DNA of 64,000 bases, taken from NCBI RefSeq assembly GCF_946886695.1, contig NZ_CAMPJD010000010.1:1-64000 (forward strand), given 5' to 3'. The DNA is from an uncultured Pseudoxanthomonas sp. (GTDB lineage: Bacteria > Pseudomonadota > Gammaproteobacteria > Xanthomonadales > Xanthomonadaceae). Under the pieces are notes generated by a model that did not search any database, was not told the DNA's origin, and worked only from the letters and a program-made list of their open reading frames with translations. Both the position numbers and the translations under genes were made by a program. This document shows positions 42,385-52,791 of this stretch, in pieces; positions within the stretch are counted from its first letter, which is position 1; each line of letters opens with the position of its first letter.

Positions 42385-44730
42385 TTACCAGAACCGGACC
42401 GGGGGCGTCGCCGCCATGCGCCGCAACGACAGCAGGCCGATGTCGGACCCGTCGTTGATCGCCATTGAGACGTACGCCACACGCGTGCGCGCATGTGCGC
42501 TGAAGCCATTGATCGTGGAGAGATGGTTCGGCTCCAGGCATCGGGGGGAGGGATGCGAACGTCCCGCCCCGATATGGCGCAGGCTGACATAGCACCCAGC
42601 CCGCTGTTCGAGGTACTCCACCTGGCCGTCCTCGGTGACCGTCCAGGTGCGGTAACGCTGGCTCACCGGGTGATTGCCATCGATCTGGCGAATGCTGCCG
42701 GGCGACAACGACAGGTCTGCCTGCCACAACCCGTCCCGACCCAGCCGGGTGAACAGCATCCGTCCCTGTGCTCCATCGGGACGCGCGAACGACACCCCCT
42801 CGATGGTGGCGACCTGCCGCCACGGCGTGCTGCTCCGGTCGAACAGCACCAGTTGCTGGCTGTCCCCGCGTCCGGCGACCACGAAGATCCGCGCCGGGTC
42901 CGGCGAATAGGCCGCAAACAACAGGTCCTCCAGCGCCACCGGCACCGCCAGCGACTGCAGTTGCCCGCTGGCGGGGACCAGTTCGTGCAGACCATAGCGC
43001 CCGGTGCCATCGGTCCCGACGACGAGCACCCGCTTGCCGTCCGGCGACCATGCAGGCAGGTGGCGGGACTCGGGATGGATGCCCTCGATCAGGCGCAACG
43101 ACGCGGGGCGCTCCATGTCGGCCCACCACAGGGCGTAGTCGCCGGAGCGATCGGAGGTGAACACGATCTGGCGGCCATCCGGCGCCACCGACGGCAGCGT
43201 GTCGCGACCGGTGGAAGGGAACAGCCTTTCCGGCACAGGCAGTTTCCCGTCCATCGCCGGCGCACTGCTGATGCGGTACACGCCGAACTGCGGCTTGCGC
43301 TGCACGAACGCCAGCTGGTCCGCGCGCGCTGCGATGGCCGGCGTCTGCGCATCCTCGATGCCGAGATCCTCGATGCGGCCATCCTGCAACGTCAGGCGAT
43401 ACAGGCGCGTGTGACTGTCGACACGGCGCCCGAACACGATGGCCTCGCCGTCCGGGGTCCAGTCCCAGCCGCGCAGTTCCGCGCGCTGATGGGTGAGGCG
43501 CTCCGCCCGTCCCCCTTCTGCGGGAATGCGCCACAGGTCGCCCAGCGGCGTGTTGCGGACAAAGGCGATCCATTTGCCGTCCGGCGAATAGCGCGGCGCG
43601 GTATCGACATCCTCGTCGTTCGCGCCGTAATCCAGCGCACGCCAACGCCCCGAGGCGAGGTCCAGCAAGCGCAGGCCCGGTTCCCCCGCACCCGTCAGCG
43701 GACTGCTGAACACCAGCCCGTCCCCGCCGGGCATCCAGTCGAAACTGGGGCGGTTGTTCGGATCGCAGACCCCGAGTGTGCGCGGCTCTCCGCCACTCGC
43801 CTGGACGGCCATGATCCGGCAGTCTTTGCCAGGGAAGCGACGCAGGAAGGCGACCTCACGGCCACTGGGCGACCACTCCGGATTGCTGTCCCATGCACCT
43901 TCCGGCGGCGATGTCAGGGTGCGCGGCTGGGCCGGCTCCGTGGTCTGCACCTTGATCGCGGTGCCTGCGAGTTCCTCCGTCAGGCTGGAGAGATAGGCGA
44001 CCTGCGAACCGTCCGGCGACAGCGCCGGTGAGAGTTCGAATCCGGGTGCCGAGGTGATCAGACGATACGGACGCGGTGCAGGTACCAGTGTCTGCACGCC
44101 GGACTCCGCTGGAACCGGACCACTGCGCGTCACCATCATCCACAGTCCCCACGCTGCGACACCCAACGCCAGTACGCCCAACCCGATACCCCAAGCCCAG
44201 CGACGGAACAAGCGGGCGTCCGGGGCCTGCCCTGCACTGGCCGTCACCGGAACCGACGCGGCCGCGTGCAGGGCTGCATCGCCCGGCTGCGCGACGACAG
44301 GTGCAGCCGCTGGCGCGGACGAAGCAGGAACAGCTTCATCGGCATCGTGTGATGGAGCATCCTTGCCCGCTGCCGGCAACCACTCCACCGACGCAAGCAG
44401 GCGGTACCCGCTCTTGGCGATGGTATCGATGTAGCGCGGGCCATCGCCGCGTTCACCGAATGCCTTGCGCAACTGGGTGATGGCCTGCGTGACCACGTCG
44501 TTGGTTGGCAGCGTATCGGGCCAGACCACGGCCAGCAGCGTATCGCGGGTGACGACCCTTCCAGGCGCATCGGCAAGCGCCAGCAGTACGCCCATCGATT
44601 TGGGCGTGATGCGCGCGGGCTTGCGGGCACCCGGCGCGCGGATCTCGCGCAGGGCGATATCGACGAAGCACTCGCCCACCTTGAGGTGTTCGGCAGGGGG
44701 CACGATGGGGGGCTCGGCAGGTAGGGGCAT
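42385..44730 (-). CDS. CadC-like membrane transcriptional regulator with TolB/WD40-type periplasmic propeller
   Basis: One-component regulator of 781 residues that couples a periplasmic signal to transcription. Residues 15-115 are an OmpR-type winged helix (RITPKSMGVLLALADAPGRV, TNDVVTQAITQLRKAFGERG, YIDTIAKSGYRLL). A single transmembrane helix (about 178-200, WAWGIGLGVLALGVAAWGLW) follows a disordered linker. The rest is a PD40/TolB beta-propeller with repeated LSPDGSQVAYLSS, WSPSGREVAFLRR, YSPDGKWIAFVRN and VAPDGRQIVFTSD motifs. The target genes are unknown; its upstream region carries the small-RNA candidate on the other strand. Confidence 0.88.
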   Translation of the reverse strand: MPLPAEPPIVPPAEHLKVGECFVDIALREIRAPGARKPARITPKSMGVLLALADAPGRVVTRDTLLAVVWPDTLPTNDVVTQAITQLRKAFGERGDGPRYIDTIAKSGYRLLASVEWLPAAGKDAPSHDADEAVPASSAPAAAPVVAQPGDAALHAAASVPVTASAGQAPDARLFRRWAWGIGLGVLALGVAAWGLWMMVTRSGPVPAESGVQTLVPAPRPYRLITSAPGFELSPALSPDGSQVAYLSSLTEELAGTAIKVQTTEPAQPRTLTSPPEGAWDSNPEWSPSGREVAFLRRFPGKDCRIMAVQASGGEPRTLGVCDPNNRPSFDWMPGGDGLVFSSPLTGAGEPGLRLLDLASGRWRALDYGANDEDVDTAPRYSPDGKWIAFVRNTPLGDLWRIPAEGGRAERLTHQRAELRGWDWTPDGEAIVFGRRVDSHTRLYRLTLQDGRIEDLGIEDAQTPAIAARADQLAFVQRKPQFGVYRISSAPAMDGKLPVPERLFPSTGRDTLPSVAPDGRQIVFTSDRSGDYALWWADMERPASLRLIEGIHPESRHLPAWSPDGKRVLVVGTDGTGRYGLHELVPASGQLQSLAVPVALEDLLFAAYSPDPARIFVVAGRGDSQQLVLFDRSSTPWRQVATIEGVSFARPDGAQGRMLFTRLGRDGLWQADLSLSPGSIRQIDGNHPVSQRYRTWTVTEDGQVEYLEQRAGCYVSLRHIGAGRSHPSPRCLEPNHLSTINGFSAHARTRVAYVSMAINDGSDIGLLSLRRMAATPPVRFW

Positions 44731-44847
44731 GTTGGGGGCGGATGCTGCGCCGGCACCCTCGTCCCGTCATGTGCCTGAATACCTGTCTCCGACCGGATCG
44801 TTCAATCCGGCAAATTCGGCAAAGTGCAGGAACAGCATGGGGAAAGC

Positions 44848-44980
44848 GCACCGTCGCGGTGCATTTTACAGTGGCCGCCGTGTTCCCCCTGAACGGGAAC
44901 ATCACAGGCAACCTCTCTCTCTCGCCGACGTCCTATTACAACCTGCTCCAGCATTCGCGCCCCCGGGCGCGAATTTTTTT
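44848..44980 (+). ncRNA. Candidate small RNA with orphan terminator
   Basis: On the plus strand no gene precedes this stretch, yet it ends in a strong terminator. Two more hairpins lie upstream: GCACCG-TCG-CGGTGC (44848-44862) and TGTTCCC/GGGAACA (44881-44901). The single-stranded part between has pyrimidine-rich CTCTCTCTCGCC and CCTGCTCC segments that could pair with ribosome-binding sites. The 5' end is not defined and no promoter is clear. Confidence 0.35.
44953..44980 (+). terminator. Orphan plus-strand rho-independent terminator
   Basis: Ten-base inverted repeat ATTCGCGCCC / GGGCGCGAAT followed by seven T on the plus strand. Both flanking genes are on the minus strand, so it does not end either of them. 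Confidence 0.85.
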
Positions 44981-44995
44981 GCCTGCCTGAAACAC

Positions 44996-45688
44996 TCAGC
45001 CTTCCCTGCGCACCGGCTGCTTGAGGATCGTCAGGCCGATCAGCCGCGAGACCACCACGGCGATGTACATCACGCCCGCGAACTGCTCCAGCATCACCAG
45101 CGCGCGCGCCTGGGGCTGGATCGGCACCACGTCGCTCAGGCCGACCCCGGAAAGCAGGCTGAAGCTCAGGAAGAGCAACTCCATCCAGCTGCGGGCCGAC
45201 GTGGGATCCACCGCCGCCGTGAAGCTGCCCGGATACCACTGCTGGCAGACCGAGAACGCGAACGCGAAGGCCCATGCGAGCAGCGTGAACGTCGCGCCCG
45301 CGGCGAACAGTTCATCGCTGGTGACCTTGTGGTCCTGCAGCATGTAGGCGATCAGGCTGCCGGCGGTGTAGAAGTAAAGTCCGCTCTCCAGCAGGTGGGC
45401 GTAGATGCCCAGCGCAGGCTGGTCGAAGATGGCCGACGACACCGACAGCAGCACTGCAGGCACCGCGAGCGACCAGGCGATCCAGTTCACCGCCGCGCTG
45501 CGGTTGACCACCCATAACGCGAGCGCAAGCACCAGGATGCCGAAGGCGCCGAACAGCGCGCGGCCGGCCTGCGTATCCTCCATCACGGGATACAGGAGTA
45601 TCCCCGCCAGTTGCACGATCAACAGGAACGCCGAAGGATGGCGACGCAGCGTCACCATCCAGCGCAGCCACGCCCAGGGCATCGTCAT
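44996..45688 (-). CDS. Ion-channel-like membrane protein with atypical pore motif
   Basis: A 230-residue inner-membrane protein with about six hydrophobic segments (PSAFLLIVQLAGILLYP, ALFGAFGILVLALALWVV, VNWIAWSLAVPAVLLSV, LFAAGATFTLLAWAFAFAF, ALVMLEQFAGVMYIAVVV). The layout and the WMELLFLSFSLLSGVGLSDV segment before the last helix match the pore of two-helix potassium channels, but the filter reads GVGLSD rather than GYGD. The ATG at 45688 is chosen; the longer frame is Ser/Trp/Arg-rich and overlaps the next gene. Ion selectivity is not predictable. Confidence 0.75.
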   Translation of the reverse strand: MTMPWAWLRWMVTLRRHPSAFLLIVQLAGILLYPVMEDTQAGRALFGAFGILVLALALWVVNRSAAVNWIAWSLAVPAVLLSVSSAIFDQPALGIYAHLLESGLYFYTAGSLIAYMLQDHKVTSDELFAAGATFTLLAWAFAFAFSVCQQWYPGSFTAAVDPTSARSWMELLFLSFSLLSGVGLSDVVPIQPQARALVMLEQFAGVMYIAVVVSRLIGLTILKQPVRREG

Positions 45689-45698
45689 GCGGCGACCG

Positions 45699-45866
45699 TC
45701 ACTTGAAGTGATGGACCAGCGCGTAGTAGACCACGTAGATCCACGACAGTACGCCATGGATCACCGCCCACAACAACGACTTGTTCGCGCTCCACGAGAT
45801 GGTGATGGCCAGCGCGGTGCCGAAGCCTATGCCCGCCTTTGCGAGGCCTGCACCATTCCCCTTCAC
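45699..45866 (-). CDS. Small membrane protein, 55 residues, GTG start
   Basis: A short reading frame beginning GTG at 45866 and overlapping the stop of the DUF4136 gene by 4 bases (GTGA). The product starts with a short basic, Gly-rich part, then one long hydrophobic stretch (AITISWSANKSLLWAVIHGV, LSWIYVVYYAL), ending HHFK. Sequences like ISWSANKSLLWA are widespread among small proteobacterial membrane proteins of unknown role. It is translationally coupled to the lipoprotein gene and precedes the channel gene. Confidence 0.72.
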   Translation of the reverse strand: MKGNGAGLAKAGIGFGTALAITISWSANKSLLWAVIHGVLSWIYVVYYALVHHFK

Positions 45867-46462
45867 GGCGACACCACAGGCGTGCCACTGCCCGCGCGGT
45901 ACGGGTAGCGCAGGAAGATGTCGGCCACGGCGGCATCGATCTTCGCAACCCGCTCTTCCGGCGTGGCACGGCCCACTCGGCCGACCGCCACGCCCGTCCA
46001 TACCAGCCGGTTCTGCGCCGCGTCCACCAGATCCACGTTCATCGTGCCCTCCGTGTACTGGTAGACCTCGGTGCGGTCGCGCCAATAGGGCACGGACACA
46101 TAACGTCGGGCGCGGTAGCTGTAGTAGTAGTCGTAGTCGACTTCCGGCATCGACACGACATCGGTCTTTTCCTGCATGTAGGCATTGAGGTTCACCCACA
46201 GGTCGGGCGAGGTCTCGTCGTAGACGTAGCCGCGCGCTTCCATCTGCGCCCGCGCCGCGTTCTTGATACGGCCGCTGGTCAGGGTGGCATAACCCTGCGC
46301 CTCGATCGCCAGCGGCGAATAGAAGGCGAAGCTGCGGTACTGCGCGAAGTTCGCGGACGGGTCCACGTCGCTGGTGACGCGTGGGCCGGTGGCGCACGCC
46401 GCAAGCAGCAGGACGCACGCTGCCATCATCAAGCGGCCGGCATTACGGGCGAAACGGGCCAT
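45863..46462 (-). CDS. DUF4136 lipoprotein
   Basis: A 199-residue lipoprotein. The ATG at 46462 has AGGAGAACG upstream; the signal ends in the lipobox LLAACA. The domain has the DUF4136 pattern: FAQYRSFAFYSPLAIEAQGY, MEARGYVYDETSPDLWVNLN, GTMNVDLVDAAQNRLVWTGV and ERVAKIDAAVADIFLRYPY. Probably faces the periplasm or outer membrane. The family function is not known; the coupled small membrane protein suggests a common envelope role. Confidence 0.87.
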   Translation of the reverse strand: MARFARNAGRLMMAACVLLLAACATGPRVTSDVDPSANFAQYRSFAFYSPLAIEAQGYATLTSGRIKNAARAQMEARGYVYDETSPDLWVNLNAYMQEKTDVVSMPEVDYDYYYSYRARRYVSVPYWRDRTEVYQYTEGTMNVDLVDAAQNRLVWTGVAVGRVGRATPEERVAKIDAAVADIFLRYPYRAGSGTPVVSP

Positions 46463-46555
46463 GATCGTTCTCCTGTCGGGACGCCGCCAGGATGGCGGAC
46501 GCCCTGTGAACATTACGCATGAGTGCGCCGGATGGATGCCTGGCACCCGGACCGG

Positions 46556-48688
<2,133 letters not shown>

Positions 48689-48724
48689 GCGCGAATTAGA
48701 CCACAACACCGCGGCCGGGCGTGT

Positions 48725-49567
48725 TCAGTCGAGCAGTGCAGGCGTCAGCAATGCGGTCGGTGCGGGAACGAAAACCGTCGCATCCCCGAACTCCGGCCAG
48801 CCCGCACGCAACGCCGCCATCACCGACGGAGCTTCGTCATGGGCCTCGAGCAGCCAGGCCGCGAACTGCTGGCACGGCACGTCGGCCGCGGGACGGCACA
48901 GGAGCGGACCCGGCGGGATGGGCTCCGAGCGCCACAGCTCGACCACGCCGGTCGGGCGTTCGGCGTCGTAGACATCGGCGGCGAGTGCGGCGACGTCGGC
49001 CTTGCCGGACGCGACCGCTTGCAGTGCGGCCGCATGCGAGCCGGCATAGGCAAGGTGGGCGAAGGCCGTTATCGGTTCCAGACCGCGTCGGCGCAGTTCG
49101 CGCACCGGGACGAACCCACCCGACGCAGAATCTTTCCCAACAAGCACCAACCGCAGGTTGCTCGCCTGCCGTTCCAGTTCGCCCGCCCCCTTCAGGCCCC
49201 CGCGCGCGATCAGTACCGCGCGGTAGCGGTCCGCCTGCAGTGCAGGCACCTGCGGAACAGGCAGCGTAGTCAGGGGCTCGGCCCCACGACGCGCTTGCAG
49301 GTAGCCATGCAGATTGGGCACGGCGACGTCGGCCTCGCCACGACGCAACGCCTCGATCAATGCGGTCGGCGAGGCAAACAGGCGCACCTGCACAGGATGC
49401 CGCGCGCGCAGCCCCAGGTAATCGGCCAGCGGCTGGATGGCCGCAGCGCGGTCGCGTTGCGGATAAGCGTAAGTCGCGATCACCCAGGGGCGCGGCGGTG
49501 TCTTCTGGGCCCAAGCGGGGGAGACGGACAGCAGCGACAAGACGACGAAAAGGAAGGCGCGGGTCAT
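48725..49567 (-). CDS. PhnD-like phosphate/phosphonate substrate-binding protein
   Basis: Periplasmic type 2 binding protein, 280 residues. Signal peptide MTRAFLFVVLSLLSVSPAWAQ. PQRDRAAAIQPLADYLG, LIEALRRGEADVAVPNLHGY and DSASGGFVPVRELRRRGLEP (the DSxSG ligand loop) are typical of the PhnD family. No permease or ATPase gene is adjacent; stand-alone members often sense rather than transport. It starts 7 bases after the ilvD stop, so it may be read from that operon. Confidence 0.85.
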   Translation of the reverse strand: MTRAFLFVVLSLLSVSPAWAQKTPPRPWVIATYAYPQRDRAAAIQPLADYLGLRARHPVQVRLFASPTALIEALRRGEADVAVPNLHGYLQARRGAEPLTTLPVPQVPALQADRYRAVLIARGGLKGAGELERQASNLRLVLVGKDSASGGFVPVRELRRRGLEPITAFAHLAYAGSHAAALQAVASGKADVAALAADVYDAERPTGVVELWRSEPIPPGPLLCRPAADVPCQQFAAWLLEAHDEAPSVMAALRAGWPEFGDATVFVPAPTALLTPALLD

Positions 49568-49574
49568 CCCGCTA

Positions 49575-51416
49575 TCAAACACCATCGAGCAGTTGCTTGT
49601 CGCGTACCGCGCCCTTGTCGGCACTGGTCGCGAGCAACGCGTAAGCCTTCAATGCCGTGCTGACCTTGCGCGTCCGCGGCCGCGCGGGCTTCCAGCCCTT
49701 CGCGTCCTGCTCGGCGCGACGTGCCGACAGCTCATTGTCGGACACCAGCAACGCGATGGCGCGTTGCGGGATGTCGATGCGGATGCGGTCGCCATCGCGC
49801 ACCAGGCCGATCGCGCCGCCCGCGGCCGCTTCCGGCGACGCATGCCCGATAGACAGCCCAGAGGTTCCGCCGGAGAAGCGTCCGTCGGTCAGCAGCGCGC
49901 ACTGCTTCCCGAGCCCTTTCGATTTCAGGTAGCTAGTGGGGTACAGCATTTCCTGCATGCCGGGCCCGCCCTTGGGACCTTCGTAGCGGATTACGACGAC
50001 ATCGCCGGACTTCACTTCATCGCCGAGGATGCCGGCCACCGCCGCATCTTGGCTTTCGAACACCCGCGCCGTGCCTTCGAACACGTGGATCGACTCATCC
50101 ACGCCCGCCGTCTTCACCACGCAGCCGTCACGCGCGATGTTGCCGTAGAGCACGGCCAACCCGCCTTCCTGCGAGAACGCGTGCTCGACGCTGCGGATGC
50201 AGCCTTCCGCGCGATCGGTGTCCAGCGATGGCCAGCGCGTGGCCTGGCTGAAGGCGACCTGGGTGGTGATGCCGGCCGGCCCGGCCTTGTAGAACGTGGC
50301 GACGGATTCGTCGTGGTTGGTTGCGACATCCCACTTCGCGATCGCGTCGCCCAGCGTCTTTGCATGCACGGTCGGGACCTCGGTGTGCAGCAAGCCGCCG
50401 CGTGCGAGTTCTCCGAGGATCGCCATGATGCCGCCGGCGCGGTGCACGTCTTCGATGTGGTACTTCTGCGTGTTCGGCGCCACCTTGCACAACTGCGGCA
50501 CGCGCCGCGACAGGCGGTCGATGTCGCGCATGTCGAACGCCACCTCGCCTTCCTGCGCGGCGGCGAGCAGGTGCAGGATGGTGTTGGTGGAACCGCCCAT
50601 CGCGATGTCCAGCGTCATCGCATTCTCGAACGCTTCGAACGTGGCGATACCGCGTGGCAAAGCGCTGGGATCTTCCGCACCGTACCAGCGGTGGCAGAGT
50701 TCGACCGCCACGCGCCCGGCGCGCAGGAACAACTGTTCGCGATCCGCATGCGTGGCCACCACCGTACCGTTGCCCGGCAGCGACAGGCCCAGTGCTTCGG
50801 TCAGGCAGTTCATCGAGTTGGCGGTGAACATGCCGGAACACGAGCCACAGGTTGGGCAGGCACTGCGTTCGACCGCGTCCACCTGCTCGTCGGTCGCATT
50901 CGGATCGGCCGCCAGCACCATCGCATCGACCAGGTCCAGCTTGTGCTCGGACAGTCGCGTCTTGCCGGCCTCCATCGGCCCGCCCGACACGAACACGGTG
51001 GGGATGTTCAGCCGCAGCGCGGCCATCAGCATCCCGGGTGTGATCTTGTCGCAGTTGGAGATGCAGACCAGCGCGTCGGCGCAATGCGCGTTGACCATGT
51101 ACTCGACGGAGTCGGCGATGACCTCGCGCGACGGCAGCGAATACAGCATGCCGTCGTGGCCCATCGCGATGCCGTCATCCACCGCGATGGTGTCGAACTC
51201 CTTGGCCACGCCGCCGACGCGCTCGATCTCGCGAGCCACCAGCTGGCCCAGGTCCTTGAGGTGCACATGGCCTGGGACGAACTGGGTGAAGGAGTTGGCG
51301 ATGGCGACGATGGGCTTGTGGAAGTCGGCGTCCTTCATGCCGGTGGCGCGCCACAGCGCACGGGCACCGGCCATGTTGCGGCCGTGGGTGGAGGTTTTGG
51401 AGCGGTACTCGGGCAT
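49575..51416 (-). CDS. ilvD: Dihydroxy-acid dehydratase
   Basis: Converts dihydroxy-isovalerate and dihydroxy-methylvalerate to the keto-acids in valine and isoleucine synthesis. It is 613 residues from the ATG at 51416; [20 protein letters not shown] matches E. coli IlvD, which rules out the longer frame. Fe-S cysteines are in [10 protein letters not shown] and [10 protein letters not shown]. It is transcribed divergently from the ilvC operon, sharing the 51417-51783 intergenic region. Confidence 0.97.
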   Translation of the reverse strand: MPEYRSKTSTHGRNMAGARALWRATGMKDADFHKPIVAIANSFTQFVPGHVHLKDLGQLVAREIERVGGVAKEFDTIAVDDGIAMGHDGMLYSLPSREVIADSVEYMVNAHCADALVCISNCDKITPGMLMAALRLNIPTVFVSGGPMEAGKTRLSEHKLDLVDAMVLAADPNATDEQVDAVERSACPTCGSCSGMFTANSMNCLTEALGLSLPGNGTVVATHADREQLFLRAGRVAVELCHRWYGAEDPSALPRGIATFEAFENAMTLDIAMGGSTNTILHLLAAAQEGEVAFDMRDIDRLSRRVPQLCKVAPNTQKYHIEDVHRAGGIMAILGELARGGLLHTEVPTVHAKTLGDAIAKWDVATNHDESVATFYKAGPAGITTQVAFSQATRWPSLDTDRAEGCIRSVEHAFSQEGGLAVLYGNIARDGCVVKTAGVDESIHVFEGTARVFESQDAAVAGILGDEVKSGDVVVIRYEGPKGGPGMQEMLYPTSYLKSKGLGKQCALLTDGRFSGGTSGLSIGHASPEAAAGGAIGLVRDGDRIRIDIPQRAIALLVSDNELSARRAEQDAKGWKPARPRTRKVSTALKAYALLATSADKGAVRDKQLLDGV

Positions 51417-51532
51417 GAAATCCAGCAGTGCGGCGATGACGTGGGAAGCCTTGATTCTGCTGCGTTTCCACGGTTTCAGTTGCAACCATATCGACTGAAA
51501 TCATCCGATCGTCGCAAAGGCGGGAAAAGCGC

Positions 51533-51538
51533 TTGACA
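51533..51538 (+). promoter_or_regulatory. Possible -35 box for the ilv leader transcript
   Basis: TTGACA is a perfect consensus -35 just before the leader peptide gene, but no convincing -10 box lies 16-18 bases downstream. Confidence 0.35.
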
Positions 51539-51568
51539 CGCTTCGGAGCGGCATGTTTCCCTTGCCGC

Positions 51569-51682
51569 ATGTTGCAGCGCCACACGCCCACGACGACTGA
51601 CCTCACCGCACCCGCTGCGGCGTCCTTCCTCGTACTCGTCCTTATTACCTCGCCCACAACTGCGGGACGGACCGGCGCGTAA
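51569..51682 (+). CDS. ilvL: ilv attenuator leader peptide (37 residues)
   Basis: A short frame from the ATG at 51569 to the TAA at 51682. It contains the uninterrupted branched-chain run SFLVLVLIT (Leu-Val-Leu-Val-Leu-Ile), the signature of a ribosome-stalling leader. A terminator follows 23 bases after its stop, then ilvC. Shortage of Leu, Val or Ile tRNA should stall the ribosome and favour an antiterminator. TGCGGG (51661-51666) can pair with CCCGCA (51711-51716), the left arm of the terminator, which supports this. Confidence 0.85.
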   Translation: MLQRHTPTTTDLTAPAAASFLVLVLITSPTTAGRTGA

Positions 51683-51705
51683 GCAACAGACAACGCCAGA
51701 TTCGC

Positions 51706-51737
51706 AAAACCCCGCACTGAGAAGTGCGGGGTTTTTT
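51706..51737 (+). terminator. Attenuator of the ilvC operon
   Basis: Stem of at least 10 perfect pairs, ACCCCGCACT / AGTGCGGGGT, extended by A-T pairs, with loop GAGA and a run of six T. It sits 47 bases before the ilvC ATG, directly after the leader peptide. Confidence 0.95.
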
Positions 51738-51783
51738 GTTTAAGAGCCTTTCCCTTCACCTCAACCTCCAGGAATCCCGCTCC

Positions 51784-52791
51784 ATGACCACCGCCAACGC
51801 TCTCCCGCAACCCAAGATCGCCGTCGTCGGCTACGGCAGCCAGGGCCGCGCGCACGCGCTGAACCTGCGCGATTCGGGCTTCGACGTCACCGTCGGCCTG
51901 CGCCCGGGCGGCCCGACCGAAGCCAAGGCGCAGGCCGACGGCTTCGTGGTGAAAGCGGTCGCCGACGCGGTGAAGGACGCCGACCTGGTCGCGGTGCTGA
52001 CCCCGGACATGGTGCAGAAGAAGCTCTACGCCGACGTGCTGGCGCCGAACATGAAGCAGGGCGCCGTACTGTTGTTCGCACACGGCCTCAACGTCCACTT
52101 CGGCATGATCGAGCCGCGCGCCGACCTGGACGTGGTGCTGGTGGCGCCGAAGGGCCCGGGCGCGCTGGTGCGCCGCGAGTACGAGATCGGCCGCGGCGTG
52201 CCCTGCATCTACGCCGTGCACCAGGACAAGAGCGGCAAGGCCGAGCAGTTCGCGCTGGCCTACGCCGGCGGCCTGGGCGGCGCACGCGCCAACATCATCA
52301 AGACCACCTTCAAGGAAGAAACCGAGACCGATCTGTTCGGCGAGCAGGCCGTGCTGTGCGGCGGCGCCTCGTCGCTGGTGCAGGCCGGCTTCGAGACGCT
52401 GGTAGAAGCCGGCTACCAGCCGGAGATCGCCTACTACGAAGTGCTGCACGAACTGAAGCTGATCGTCGACCTGTTCTACGAAGGCGGCATCACCCGCATG
52501 CTGGAATTCATCTCCGAGACCGCGCAATACGGCGACTTCGTCAGCGGCCCGCGCGTCATCGATGCCTCGGTCAAGGCGCGCATGAAGGACGTGCTGACCG
52601 ACATCCAGAACGGCACCTTCACCCGCAACTGGCAGGCCGAGTACGACGCCGGACTGCCGAACTACAAGAAGTTCCAGCAAGCCGACAAGGACCACCCGAT
52701 CGAGAAGGTCGGCAAGGAACTGCGCGCGAAGATGGTGTGGCTGCAGGCCAATGCCGCGCAACCCGATACAGACGAGCAGGCCGCCGCATGA
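51784..52791 (+). CDS. ilvC: Ketol-acid reductoisomerase, class I
   Basis: NADPH-dependent isomerisation and reduction of acetolactate and acetohydroxybutyrate. It is 335 residues, the short class I form rather than the long E. coli form. The nucleotide motif [19 protein letters not shown] is at 14-32; the knotted domain carries [20 protein letters not shown] with Mg-binding Asp and Glu, then [17 protein letters not shown]. The start at 51784 is shared by alignment sense with short IlvC proteins; the 20 upstream codons lie in the attenuator. It overlaps ilvG by 4 bases. Confidence 0.97.
   Translation: MTTANALPQPKIAVVGYGSQGRAHALNLRDSGFDVTVGLRPGGPTEAKAQADGFVVKAVADAVKDADLVAVLTPDMVQKKLYADVLAPNMKQGAVLLFAHGLNVHFGMIEPRADLDVVLVAPKGPGALVRREYEIGRGVPCIYAVHQDKSGKAEQFALAYAGGLGGARANIIKTTFKEETETDLFGEQAVLCGGASSLVQAGFETLVEAGYQPEIAYYEVLHELKLIVDLFYEGGITRMLEFISETAQYGDFVSGPRVIDASVKARMKDVLTDIQNGTFTRNWQAEYDAGLPNYKKFQQADKDHPIEKVGKELRAKMVWLQANAAQPDTDEQAAA

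Noticed and set aside
51570..51580. TGTTGCAGCGC, matching the TonB receptor element, in the ilv leader
   Set aside because: It is part of the leader peptide coding sequence and is not placed like a promoter element; treated as a chance match.
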